Source: Methanobacterium paludis
GTDB taxonomy: Archaea; Methanobacteriota; Methanobacteria; Methanobacteriales; Methanobacteriaceae
NCBI RefSeq assembly: GCF_000214725.1
Contig: NC_015574.1
Span: 434,001-498,000 of the forward strand
Length of the DNA stretch: 64,000 bases
Direction of reading: 5' to 3'
Made by a program: the position numbers and the translations under genes. Below, in pieces: positions 38,219-47,313 of this stretch (the stretch's first letter is position 1; each line of letters opens with the position of its first letter). Under the pieces are notes generated by a model. It ran no database searches, was not told where the DNA came from, and worked only from the letters and a program-made list of their open reading frames with translations.

Positions 38219-39841
38219 TCACAGTTCAATGGTTTTCAGGGACATGATTGATTCTTTGTACTTGAAGGCGGCTTCACCAAGGCACACAACTGCACAGGCA
38301 TCACATTTTAGACCCCTTTTCAACCCTTCAATCACCTGATCCTGTGTTGCTCCAAGTGTTCCCTCTCTGAATTTTTCCAGTGATCTACTGGTCATTACTA
38401 TTTTGTCGTTGGGTAAATGTTTTTCTGCTGCTGTTCTTGAACTGCTTGATGCCGGAACAACAAAATCTGCAAGTTCAAGGACCTTTCTGAATATTTCCTC
38501 ATCGCCTGACGCACCAGACTCTGATGAAATGGTAACGACGGCGGTCAATTTATTATAAACCTTTTTAAGCTCCCTCAGCACGGTTTCAACACCTGCAGGG
38601 TTGTGTCCATAGTCAACGATAACGTCCTTTTCATTGAAGGTGAACATGTGCTCAAGACGTCCTGGAACCCCTTCAAAACTTTCAACAGCTTCTTTTAAAT
38701 CCTCCAGGGGTATTTTGAAAAATTCAACAGCCCCTGCAACAGCCCCCAGAATGTTGTAAATGTTGTGGAGACCCATGATCTTTGGATTTAACTTCATAGA
38801 ACCGTGGGGTGTTTTCAGCGTAAAGCCACTCTCATTTATATCTGTTGCCAAATAATCAGGTTCGGACCTTTTAAGTCCACATTCGCACTCGTAGTAACCA
38901 ACACCAGATATGGTCTCATCAAGGGAAATTTCACGGCCACACCAACATTTTTTCATACCTTTCACTGTGGATTGGGAATCCATACCAAAACTTACAACAT
39001 TAAAACAGTTTTTAGACTTGATCAAGCCCCAAAGGGTTGGATCATCTGAGTTCACAATTAGCTGTTTATTTTTCAGGTATTCAATGAAATCTCCCTTTAT
39101 GTTTGCGTAGCTTAAAAAGTCCTGATCTTTATCAAGGTGATCAGGAGTAATGTTAGTAATGATGCCACAGGAAGGTTCCGAGCGTTCTATCACTCGTTTA
39201 AGATCTTCTGGAACTCCGAAGGTTCCAGTTTCAAGTACTGCCACATCTCCATTGAGCCTTCCCTGTAAAGCTGGTATGTAATCAATGTTTCCCTGAAGAT
39301 CTCTGAAACCGTGTTCTGTTGGTTCCAGACCCGCAGATCTGCATATATGTTTTAACAGGGTGGTTGTTGTGGTTTTACCGTTCGTTCCTGTGATACAAAT
39401 AACTGGTTTATCCGGCTTAACCCACCTCAAAACATCCCCAACTTCTAAAATGTTTGTTCCACTTTCCTCTATCCTTTTAAAGAGCTTTGAAGTTTTTGAA
39501 AGGCTTGGTGGAGGTAGTATATAATCTGATTCAGTTAAAAATGACTCAGGATGGCCTGAAAAGTATATGGTGGGACTGTACTTTTTTATGTAGGGCTCTA
39601 ACGTGTACCCGAATTTGCACTCAGCCTCAGGTTTCATGTCCGTGCAGGTAACTTTGAAGCCATGATCCATGAGCACCCTTGCAATGAGGTTTCCAACCAC
39701 ACCACAGACACCCACAACTCCATAGGTGCCATCTTGTGGAAGCTGTCCTTCATCATCTGATGATTCTTTGCCTGTTCTTGAAGATGTTTCATTTTCCATG
39801 TTTGAACCGGGTTCACTCATGTTTTCTACGTCTTTACTCAT
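38219..39841 (-). CDS. Mur ligase with MurT-like zinc ribbon, pseudomurein cluster
   Basis: ATP-dependent amino acid ligase of the Mur family, 540 residues: charged N-terminal extension (1-37), Rossmann-like first domain, P-loop GTNGKTT (152-158), conserved NITPDHLD, then KCWCG...YECECG with C299/C301 and C319/C321, and a C-terminal domain with the NPAG loop. The Cys4 insertion resembles MurT, the lipid II amidating ligase of Gram-positive bacteria, which works with GatD; no GatD-like gene is here. It presumably adds a residue during synthesis of the pseudomurein peptide. It overlaps the preceding ligase by 8 bases. Confidence 0.8.
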   Translation of the reverse strand: MSKDVENMSEPGSNMENETSSRTGKESSDDEGQLPQDGTYGVVGVCGVVGNLIARVLMDHGFKVTCTDMKPEAECKFGYTLEPYIKKYSPTIYFSGHPESFLTESDYILPPPSLSKTSKLFKRIEESGTNILEVGDVLRWVKPDKPVICITGTNGKTTTTTLLKHICRSAGLEPTEHGFRDLQGNIDYIPALQGRLNGDVAVLETGTFGVPEDLKRVIERSEPSCGIITNITPDHLDKDQDFLSYANIKGDFIEYLKNKQLIVNSDDPTLWGLIKSKNCFNVVSFGMDSQSTVKGMKKCWCGREISLDETISGVGYYECECGLKRSEPDYLATDINESGFTLKTPHGSMKLNPKIMGLHNIYNILGAVAGAVEFFKIPLEDLKEAVESFEGVPGRLEHMFTFNEKDVIVDYGHNPAGVETVLRELKKVYNKLTAVVTISSESGASGDEEIFRKVLELADFVVPASSSSRTAAEKHLPNDKIVMTSRSLEKFREGTLGATQDQVIEGLKRGLKCDACAVVCLGEAAFKYKESIMSLKTIEL

Positions 39842-41348
39842 ACTTTTTGCATCCTTCCTCTATTCCAGACATCATCTTGAACTTAGTGCTATCGTAGCTG
39901 GTTATGGCACCGGGACCCACATGTATTATAACATCACCAGGTTTTGAATATTTAATTGAAAGCTCTCCTGCAGTTTTTAGATAATCAACCCCAATTTTCA
40001 GTATATTTGGGTCTTTAACTCCTTTAAAAGTCTCAGGAATAACATGTCTCTCCAACCTGTCCATTGTTTCATTGTATGCACTGCAGATCATGACATTTGC
40101 ATATCTGGCAACCACTTCTCCAAGTTTCTCCTTGTCTCGAGAGTTTGCTGTGTCAAAATTTTCTACTAACACAATGAGGTTCCGGCCTGGAAAAAGACTG
40201 AGGGCTTTTATAAATCCTTCAATCACATGGGATGGATCAAGGTAAACATCTCTTCCTTTATAATCTCCAACGTATTCCAGGCGTCCTGGAACTCCATTGA
40301 ACTTGCTCAGGCCTTTTTCAATGGATTTTTCATCCAAACCGTAACACAGTGCAGCTGTGGCTGCACCTATTGAGTTTTCAAGGTAGTATCCGAGGGGTTT
40401 AAATGGGGTTTTGAGTTCACCCGATTTATTGCCTGATACATGGGGAACTCCTTCCAGATTATACTTCAATCCCAACATGCCATTTTCAAAGTAACCTGAG
40501 ATATGGCATTTGGAATTTTCATATTCAGGAGTTTCGGATTTTTTAGAAACATCTTCTGAGTCAGACCCTTCAATATTTGAAAGCTCTGAAGCAAATTCAG
40601 GTTCATTAAAACAGTAAAACACGGTATCCTTTAAATCCCCAATGTACTTCCTGCAGGGTGCACCTGCAACCAGTAAATCGCTTGAACAGCTTATCATACG
40701 CTTTCTAGCTGCATATTTTTCCATGGAATTGTCAAATTCATCAAGGTGGTCAATGTAAATATTTGTAAGCACAGCCACCTTAAGATGAACCTTGAACATT
40801 ATCCCTAAAGTTCCGTGGGGTATTTCAAGCACTGCAATATCATTTTCCTTGGGAAGACCCCTGACTATTCCATCGATTATGGTTTCACTTAAAAGGTTGC
40901 CCATTCTGGAGGAACACAGCCAAACTTTGTACCCGGCGTTTTTAAATATTTCATAAATTGCGTGGCTGGTGCTGGTTTTACCAACGGTTCCTGTTATTCC
41001 TATAGTATCTATATCAATCAGATCGTTGATTATGGATGATACATCTTCATTACTAACTAACTTTAATTCTTTGTTTTCTATTTTACTGGCTATTTCTTCC
41101 ATAATTGGGGCTTTTTTGGGTATTGCCGGTGAAACATATACAGAGTCTACACCACTAAAATCTGGAGTGTTCGAGCCAAGTTGTAGTTCCACTCCTTCTT
41201 CTTCCATTTTTAAAAGGGTTTCTTGCACTTTTTCCGGGAATTTTTCCAGATTTTTGCTGTCTGTGATCCTTACCTTATTGCCTATGTGGTTTAAAATCCT
41301 TGCAACAGGACGTCCTGCGTTACCTGCACCTATAACTATACAATTCAT
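39834..41348 (-). CDS. Mur ligase, MurC/MurD-like, pseudomurein cluster
   Basis: 504 residues: an N-terminal nucleotide-binding domain (VIGAGNAGRPVARIL), P-loop GTVGKTS (120-126, Val where most Mur ligases have Asn), TNIYIDHLDEF and a C-terminal domain with PGRLEYVG and DPSHVIEGF. In methanogens with pseudomurein such ligases assemble the peptide from its first residue outward. The exact amino acid is not deducible. Its stop lies within the next ligase gene. Confidence 0.8.
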   Translation of the reverse strand: MNCIVIGAGNAGRPVARILNHIGNKVRITDSKNLEKFPEKVQETLLKMEEEGVELQLGSNTPDFSGVDSVYVSPAIPKKAPIMEEIASKIENKELKLVSNEDVSSIINDLIDIDTIGITGTVGKTSTSHAIYEIFKNAGYKVWLCSSRMGNLLSETIIDGIVRGLPKENDIAVLEIPHGTLGIMFKVHLKVAVLTNIYIDHLDEFDNSMEKYAARKRMISCSSDLLVAGAPCRKYIGDLKDTVFYCFNEPEFASELSNIEGSDSEDVSKKSETPEYENSKCHISGYFENGMLGLKYNLEGVPHVSGNKSGELKTPFKPLGYYLENSIGAATAALCYGLDEKSIEKGLSKFNGVPGRLEYVGDYKGRDVYLDPSHVIEGFIKALSLFPGRNLIVLVENFDTANSRDKEKLGEVVARYANVMICSAYNETMDRLERHVIPETFKGVKDPNILKIGVDYLKTAGELSIKYSKPGDVIIHVGPGAITSYDSTKFKMMSGIEEGCKKYE

Positions 41349-42085
41349 AATAAAAGCTCTCTTTTTGATTTTTTTGGTTCAAAGTTTTTTTCAGATGTAA
41401 GGTTAATTCGCTACTTAAAAGTTATCATGATTAAAATGTGTAACTGTTAAAAAAATTTTGGCGTCTTTAATGTGATACTTTGAAAAGTTAAACCTTTTGA
41501 ATTTAATTTTCTTTGACTCTTTAAAATTTTTTAAAATCTAATCTTTAATGACTTAATTTTGAATTTAATTTTTTTGTACTCAACTCGTGTGAATGAAGAT
41601 TTTTTTGAAAAAATATTTTTATTTCTTAATTCCCATGAACTATTAAAAAAATGTTTCGTTGAATTATCTTTCTTTTAAATTGTGTAAAAGTCACTTATAA
41701 ACTTATAAATTATTGATTTTATTAAGATCAGTATTATTAAATTTTTGAAGTGTAACGGTTAATTGGGATGTAAAATTTAGATCAGCAATAAGAATTTGTA
41801 ATTTAGAAATAAATTTGAAAAATATATGCTGAATAGAAAGAATAGAAAAGATAGAGAATAAGGTTTGATGCTGTAGTCAGTCTGTTAAACGGGTTTTTTC
41901 ATAAATATAAAAGTTATTGTAGTTAATTACCAAAAGTTTTACACTAATTTTATTGTATTGGAGTTGGGAGGTTTTGAATTTTGTGTTTTGATAACAATTT
42001 CTTTCTATTCTTGTTTAAACTCATTATTTTTTGGAATAGAAACCTAAAAACTTTTATAATAAGTGGGAGCATAGTACACAGGCTT
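41349..42085. other. Gene-free AT-rich spacer between Mur ligase genes
   Basis: About 740 bases without ORF or RNA motif. It has A/G-rich runs around 41800-41870 and is followed by the 15-base tandem repeats. It should hold the promoter of the two-ligase unit, but a single strong TATA element is not obvious. Confidence 0.4.
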
Positions 42086-42220
42086 AATTTTAAGTAATCT
42101 AATTTTAAGTAATCTAATTTTAAGTAATCTAATTTTAAGTAATCTAATTTTAAGTAATCTAATTTTAAGTAATCTAATTTTAAGTAATCTAATTTTAAGT
42201 AATCTTAATTTAAGTAATCT
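42086..42220. repeat. 15-base tandem repeat, nine copies
   Basis: AATTTTAAGTAATCT is repeated eight times without a change (42086-42205), followed by one variant copy (42206-42220). The block lies 12 bases past the stop of the pMurE-like gene. Perfect identity suggests recent expansion by slippage. Confidence 0.95.
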
Positions 42221-42232
42221 AAATTAAATAAT

Positions 42233-43666
42233 TTAATCAATTGATCTAAGAACATCTGATGCAGGATCCATTCCTTGTGCCCCAATTAATAGGATAGTAT
42301 CCTCTTTTCCTGCAGATTTGAGGGCAGCTTTTAATGCATTGTGTAATGTTTCATGGAAAATATAACTTAAGCCTTCTTTTTCAAGCGTATTTAGAAATAC
42401 ATCTTTTTCAGAGTTTTTCACAACGTTTGCTTTGTCAACAAAGTCAGTGCTCGTGGTTATTATTAAATTGAAATTAGTTCCCTTTTCAAGACCCTTAAGA
42501 CCTTTAACAATTGCTTCTGCATTTGCAAGGTTTATTGGGTCACCTCTTGAACCCCTTATTGCAGTTACGAGGCATAACTTTCCTTTAGTTATTTTGGCTG
42601 CACTGTTTATGGTTACAACTATTCCATTGGGGTTGTGGGCAAAATCATCAATTATGAGCGGATTTTGACTTAAGATGTTGAACCTTCTTTTCAAAGGTTT
42701 ATATGAAGTTACAGCACTTTTTATGTATTTTAAATCTACATTTAATGATAGAGATGCTTCTATTGCTGCCATTGTATTCTGGATGAAGTGTTGACTCTTG
42801 AAGGGCAGATCCTCTTTTTTAATGAGAAGTTTGCCTTCATAAAATATCCCTTCCGCCTTGGATTCTACGGCTGCGCCTTCCCCATAAAAAATAACTTCAG
42901 TATCATTGCCTTTGAAATTTTCCATCTTTCGTATTAGAGGATCATCATGATTTAAGACGGCAATGGTCTTTTTGGGTTTTTTCAATGCTTTAATTGAACC
43001 TGATATTTCATCAAAGGCCTCTTCAACTGAATTTACAAGACCTATATGATCCAGTGCAACGTTTGTAAGTACGACCACGTTTGGGTCAATTGCAGAGGTC
43101 ATTAAACTGGCGTGGTTTTTCATTAACTTACCAAGCCAGCCTTGGACCTCTGAAACCTCCACGACCATGGCTTCAATTTTGTCTGGAAACTCTGCAATCT
43201 GCTTTGAAACGATGGGATCAATCAATGTGTTGAATTCAGATTTTGAATCAGTGTTTGTGTATGTGTTGTAACCAGCTTCCTTAAGGATACTGTAAATCAT
43301 ATGGGTAGTTGTTGATTTACCATTTGTACCTGTTACAACAATTCGAATGGAATCTGTTGCAAAGTTCTCAACTGCCCAACTAATTGCGAAGGCATTGGCA
43401 AGTTCTATCTTTTCTGTGATTATGAGTGGGAATTTTAACTTTTTTGCAGTTTCAATGGCATTTCCTTGCGGATTTTGGGTTATTATACATGAAACGCCCT
43501 TGGAGACTGCGATTTCAACACCTTTCTCATCTATCCAGTGCCTTATTACAGCATCTCCTCTTTTTGAAGTATTAAGAAAATTGAAAATGCCAGAAATTTC
43601 TTTATCTGGTCCGATAAGTTTTCCATTTACTTTATCTGCCAGATAAGATGTTTTAATGATGTCCAT
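42233..43666 (-). CDS. pmurE: Pseudomurein peptide ligase, MurE-like (pMurE)
   Basis: Three-domain Mur ligase of 477 residues: an N-terminal MurE/F-like UDP-binding domain, P-loop GTNGKST (113-119), NVALDHIGLV, and a C-terminal domain with DDFAHNPNG and GAQGMDPAS. Homologues from Methanothermobacter and Methanothermus have been studied structurally as pMurE. The position next to an MraY-like gene fits synthesis of the UDP-linked pentapeptide before transfer to lipid. The final GAQGMDPA replaces the usual MurE end. Confidence 0.85.
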   Translation of the reverse strand: MDIIKTSYLADKVNGKLIGPDKEISGIFNFLNTSKRGDAVIRHWIDEKGVEIAVSKGVSCIITQNPQGNAIETAKKLKFPLIITEKIELANAFAISWAVENFATDSIRIVVTGTNGKSTTTHMIYSILKEAGYNTYTNTDSKSEFNTLIDPIVSKQIAEFPDKIEAMVVEVSEVQGWLGKLMKNHASLMTSAIDPNVVVLTNVALDHIGLVNSVEEAFDEISGSIKALKKPKKTIAVLNHDDPLIRKMENFKGNDTEVIFYGEGAAVESKAEGIFYEGKLLIKKEDLPFKSQHFIQNTMAAIEASLSLNVDLKYIKSAVTSYKPLKRRFNILSQNPLIIDDFAHNPNGIVVTINSAAKITKGKLCLVTAIRGSRGDPINLANAEAIVKGLKGLEKGTNFNLIITTSTDFVDKANVVKNSEKDVFLNTLEKEGLSYIFHETLHNALKAALKSAGKEDTILLIGAQGMDPASDVLRSID

Positions 43667-43780
43667 TTTTTCTTCACGTACCCATTCAATCTTTTTTTCA
43701 ATGCTTTTGGAGGTTCAATCGATGTATTTTACATTAATGACTAATTTGCCTAACTGACTTACTAAAGTACATCTTAGAGA

Positions 43781-43840
43781 TCCAGACACATAACTACCCA
43801 TCCAGACACATAACTACCCATCCAGACACATAACTACCCA
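43781..43840. repeat. 20-base tandem repeat, three perfect copies
   Basis: TCCAGACACATAACTACCCA occurs at 43781, 43801 and 43821 with no mismatch, in the spacer between the MraY-like stop (43860) and the pMurE start (43666). Its base content is richer in C than the surrounding DNA. Confidence 0.95.
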
Positions 43841-43859
43841 TATATCAATAATACAAGAA

Positions 43860-44933
43860 TTAGATTGCATGGTAGAGATAAATCGCAGCTGCGCATATTA
43901 TTAATGTTAAACCCCAGTAGAGAGCTATTATCTTTTTCTCAGACAATCCTTTGTAGTTCAGGGTGTGGTGTAAAGGTTCAACAGGTAACTTTATGATATG
44001 AGCCCTGTGCATGAGGCTTACTACAACTGAGATTATAGGAACTGCCAGTGCAATCACTGCAAAGTATATAACGTTTCCTAAAAATGCGGCAGTTATGTAT
44101 CCTGCTCCCAATGCAAATGAACCGGTATCACCCATGAATATGGTTGCAGGATACTTGTTGAATACTAGAAAACCGAAACAGGCACCAGCTATTACTATAA
44201 ATGGTATTGAACCATCCACGTTACCTGTGGATATTGAAAAGATTGCACATGCCACTGATGCTATTGCAATTATACCTGCTGCAAGTCCGTCCATTCCATC
44301 TATAAGGTTTACAGCATTTATTGATCCAACTATACCAAATATTACAACAGGGATCACGAAAAGACCAATATTAAATCCCATTACAGATGTGCTAACCGCT
44401 CCAGATGCCACCAAGAAGAGTGAGATCAATATCTGAGCGAATATTTTCTCGTTTTCTTTCACTTCTTTTTTTATTGGAACTTCATCGATGATCTCGATTT
44501 TTTTCTCTTCAAGAAGTTTTTTAAAATCTTCTTTTGCTTTAGGTGTTGTGACCCTTGCATTTTCACCAGTTTTTAAGGTTAATCTACCTATTTCTATGGG
44601 TTCTGATGATATGTTTCTTATAAGTTTCTGGAATTCCTTGGTTTTAAGGCCTATCAGATCATCAACCAGTCCAATGAGTCCGGCTGTCATCATGATCATC
44701 ACGGTCAGGATCAGGTTTTTGTCTGTGAAATAAACACATGCTGCCAAAAGGACTCCAAGTAATATTGCAAGACCTCCCATGGTTGGAGTTCCTGCCTTAT
44801 AACGATGTTCCGTTACTATTGGATTGTCCCTTACGTCTGCGTATTTCAGCACCTTCCTCATAAAAAGAGTGAAAAACAGTGTTGATAGGAATGCGATAAT
44901 GAATATGAAAAAGCCTATCTGAATATTGCTCAA
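43860..44933 (-). CDS. MraY-like prenyl-phosphate glycosyl(phospho)transferase
   Basis: Polytopic enzyme of 357 residues that should move the UDP-linked pseudomurein precursor to undecaprenyl phosphate. It has the family motifs: DD at 91-92, NAVNLIDGMDGL (206-217), FMGDTGSFALG from 267 and the LMHRAHIIKLPVEPLHHT loop. Between DDLIGLKT and the next span lies an extra soluble segment of about 65 residues (about 99-163), charged and Lys/Glu-rich, where MraY has a short loop. The start is TTG, with GGTGG upstream. Confidence 0.88.
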   Translation of the reverse strand: MSNIQIGFFIFIIAFLSTLFFTLFMRKVLKYADVRDNPIVTEHRYKAGTPTMGGLAILLGVLLAACVYFTDKNLILTVMIMMTAGLIGLVDDLIGLKTKEFQKLIRNISSEPIEIGRLTLKTGENARVTTPKAKEDFKKLLEEKKIEIIDEVPIKKEVKENEKIFAQILISLFLVASGAVSTSVMGFNIGLFVIPVVIFGIVGSINAVNLIDGMDGLAAGIIAIASVACAIFSISTGNVDGSIPFIVIAGACFGFLVFNKYPATIFMGDTGSFALGAGYITAAFLGNVIYFAVIALAVPIISVVVSLMHRAHIIKLPVEPLHHTLNYKGLSEKKIIALYWGLTLIICAAAIYLYHAI

Positions 44934-45100
44934 ATTACCACCTTTGTATTATAATTATTTTTTTATAGTTATTTTTACTCTAACTTTCTATTTACCCTTA
45001 ATTTTATTTTAAATTAATAAATCTGTTAACTTAATTAAATCAATTAATTTAAATCATTTATAATTTATTCTTCAACATAAGTTTAAATTATTCTTCACAG

Positions 45101-46324
45101 TTAAATCTTAAAATTTATATTCAAGTTCCTGACATTTTTCAAAGCATCTTGACATGTTTTACCACGAATTGTTACACGTTCATAATTTGCAGGGCCGTGA
45201 ACGATCCAAGAGTTCTCTTCGGGGAAATCCCTGAATTTATAATTATTTCTGTTGCTTTCGTAACTTCCAACCGGTATCTCAAGGGCAGAAAAAGATTTCA
45301 TCATCTTTTTAAGTTTACGGGCATCCCATTCCCCCAATGCCATGTTAACCAGTTCTTGCACGGGATTTATCCCTGTTGAAGCTGCTGTGATGTACCTTGT
45401 ACCGCTTGGGCGGGTGTTCATTTCTATGACGTAATTCTGCTTTGTTTCTTTATCAAATATAAGGTCAATGTCTACGGTTCCTTCAACACCTACTAGATTA
45501 GCAATTTTATCTGCAAGTTCTCTTATGTTCTGATTGTTCTGTTGATTGTTGATACCATCTATTTCTAATGGGGCCTTTTTAACTTTATTGAGGGGATGAA
45601 TACCTTCCAGAGTAGTGTTTCCCTTATATACAGGTACTAAAGGGACCGATTTATTATTGTACCTTAAAACTTCTATTGAAACTTCAATTCCATCTATAAA
45701 CTTTTCTAAAAAGGTCTCTTCAAGATCGTTACCAACTTCTTCAAAGTAATTATCAATATCACTTGGGGATGAGGCAACTTTTACACCAGAACCACCCTGT
45801 CCTTCGGCCTGTTTTAGAACAAGAGGTAGGTGGGTCTTTAAATATTCTTTTGTTGAAATATTTTGGGAATTATCATTTTTTAATGATTTAAAAGCTTTTT
45901 CTGAATGTGGAGGATTGCTTTCTGGAATAGAAATTTTTTCTGAAATTTTACTAAATTGAGGAGTTTTTATACCGTTTGCAGTCAAAAATTCCTTTGTTTT
46001 AATTTTATCTCCTGAAATTGAAGTTGCAGCAACTCCGGATGTAATAACAGGCAGTCCATACACTCTTTCGAGCTCTTCTTTCATCTTTGCAATTTCACGT
46101 AAGGGCCCATCAACCCCAATGAGTGGTATGATTGCGTCAACATCTTCTTTGAGTGCAATTTCCTTCGGTTCTTCCATTCCTCGCGAAACTATATAATAAG
46201 AGTCAGCAAGTTTAAGGTTAGATGATTTTTTGTTTGATTCTGTTAAAATCGTTGTTATTCCTTTTTTTTCCGCATAAAGCGCAACATCGTCGAAAAGTCT
46301 GGCGCCTATAAACAATATTTTCAT
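45101..46324 (-). CDS. ATP-grasp (CarB-like) enzyme of the pseudomurein cluster
   Basis: Single ATP-grasp protein of 407 residues: an N-terminal Rossmann-like domain, SISGDKIKTKEFL, GQGGSGVKVASS as the Gly-rich ATP loop and EGTVDIDLIFD / IEMNTRPSG as the metal-binding end. A CarB-like ATP-grasp beside MraY and pMurE is typical of pseudomurein-containing archaea, and an amino acid ligase role is assumed. The segment at 135-160 is low in complexity and probably a flexible loop. Confidence 0.8.
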   Translation of the reverse strand: MKILFIGARLFDDVALYAEKKGITTILTESNKKSSNLKLADSYYIVSRGMEEPKEIALKEDVDAIIPLIGVDGPLREIAKMKEELERVYGLPVITSGVAATSISGDKIKTKEFLTANGIKTPQFSKISEKISIPESNPPHSEKAFKSLKNDNSQNISTKEYLKTHLPLVLKQAEGQGGSGVKVASSPSDIDNYFEEVGNDLEETFLEKFIDGIEVSIEVLRYNNKSVPLVPVYKGNTTLEGIHPLNKVKKAPLEIDGINNQQNNQNIRELADKIANLVGVEGTVDIDLIFDKETKQNYVIEMNTRPSGTRYITAASTGINPVQELVNMALGEWDARKLKKMMKSFSALEIPVGSYESNRNNYKFRDFPEENSWIVHGPANYERVTIRGKTCQDALKNVRNLNINFKI

Positions 46325-46770
46325 TTTATCACTGGATTATCTTTAAAATACTATTAAAATCTTTTAGATAGGTAGAAACTAACTCATACCACCTTATTTG
46401 GTGGTTAGATATTCTTCTTTAATCTTAGATCAACCTTTTATTTATATTATAAATTTATTGTTACCTGCGTAATCAATTTGTTGTTAAAGGGGTAGATATT
46501 GTTAAGATGCGAAAGTTAGGGGGATTATCAAATAGATACAAAATAACTAATCAAATAATATATAATGCCTGAGTAAATAAATAAACATGATATTGATGTG
46601 TTGATGAAACTTGAATCAGAGAATAAGCACTAAAAAAAAAGTTTAATGATTCAAAAAGGTATTATGTGGAATTATATGATTATATAAATTGGTATCTTAC
46701 TAAAATATAGAATATTAAATTAACATTTTTAAGTTAAATCTAAGTCAATCTTTTATTTAAGTCAGATCTT
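46325..46770. other. Spacer upstream of the ATP-grasp gene
   Basis: Contains a likely minus-strand TATA element (AATTTATAATATAAAT near 46440-46460) and a hairpin at 46388-46405 in the predicted leader. The part next to hycI (46640-46770) is plain AT-rich DNA. Confidence 0.4.
46388..46405 (-). promoter_or_regulatory. Hairpin in the leader of the ATP-grasp gene
   Basis: ACCACC (46388-46393) pairs with GGTGGT (46400-46405) across a six-base loop. It would lie about 20-40 bases after a transcription start and 64 bases before the ATG. The GGTGG arm resembles a ribosome binding site, so it could sequester or mimic one. Confidence 0.35.
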
Positions 46771-47313
46771 TTAATTTAAAATGCTTTTTAATATTTCAAC
46801 AATCTCCTCAATACTTTTTTCAACTTCACTTGAAATAACATCTTTTTTTAAAGTACTTTGAGTCATGTCCATGTTTTTAGGTTGAATTCCGATTAATATT
46901 ATCTGGGCGTCCACTGAAGATTCCAGGTACTTTATTAGGAATGATATTGGCATTGCATGGGTTGAAATGCTGTAATTTGCAATTTCATCCTTTTCAACGA
47001 GCCTTATATGTCCAGGTTCTTTTCCCATTTCCACAGCGTCAATAAAAATTAGATGGGATGGGGTTTCCCTTCGGATGATACCTGTGTAGTTTTCAGGCAC
47101 TGTTCCTCCGTTGATGACCATGATATCTGTGCGTCTTTTGAAGATTTCTGATAATTTATTTACTGTTACAGGCCCAATAGCATCATCGCCCAACATATCA
47201 TTTCCTATTCCTAAAAATAGGATCTTTGTGTGGGTATGGTTTTCATTGTGGCATTTATCCCCATCACTTTTTTCAGCGTGATCTTTAAGAAATTCTTTTA
47301 ATTGAAGCTTCAA
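46771..47313 (-). CDS. hycI: Hydrogenase maturation endopeptidase (HycI type)
   Basis: Clips the C-terminal tail of a [NiFe]-hydrogenase large subunit after nickel insertion. The core begins KILFLGIGNDMLGDDAIG, with the Asp of the nickel-sensing site; FIDAVEMG and STHAMPISFLI follow. An unusual N-terminal stretch of about 28 residues, rich in His (HAEKSDGDKCHNENHTHT), precedes the core and could bind metal. The start is TTG at 47313 with GGTGGA upstream, inside the end of the methyltransferase gene (29-base overlap). Confidence 0.88.
   Translation of the reverse strand: MKLQLKEFLKDHAEKSDGDKCHNENHTHTKILFLGIGNDMLGDDAIGPVTVNKLSEIFKRRTDIMVINGGTVPENYTGIIRRETPSHLIFIDAVEMGKEPGHIRLVEKDEIANYSISTHAMPISFLIKYLESSVDAQIILIGIQPKNMDMTQSTLKKDVISSEVEKSIEEIVEILKSILN

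Noticed and set aside
42086..42220. Possible CRISPR array
   Set aside because: The 15-base units are directly adjacent without unique spacers; it is a simple tandem repeat.
43781..43840. Possible CRISPR remnant
   Set aside because: Three 20-base copies without spacers and no cas genes in the window.
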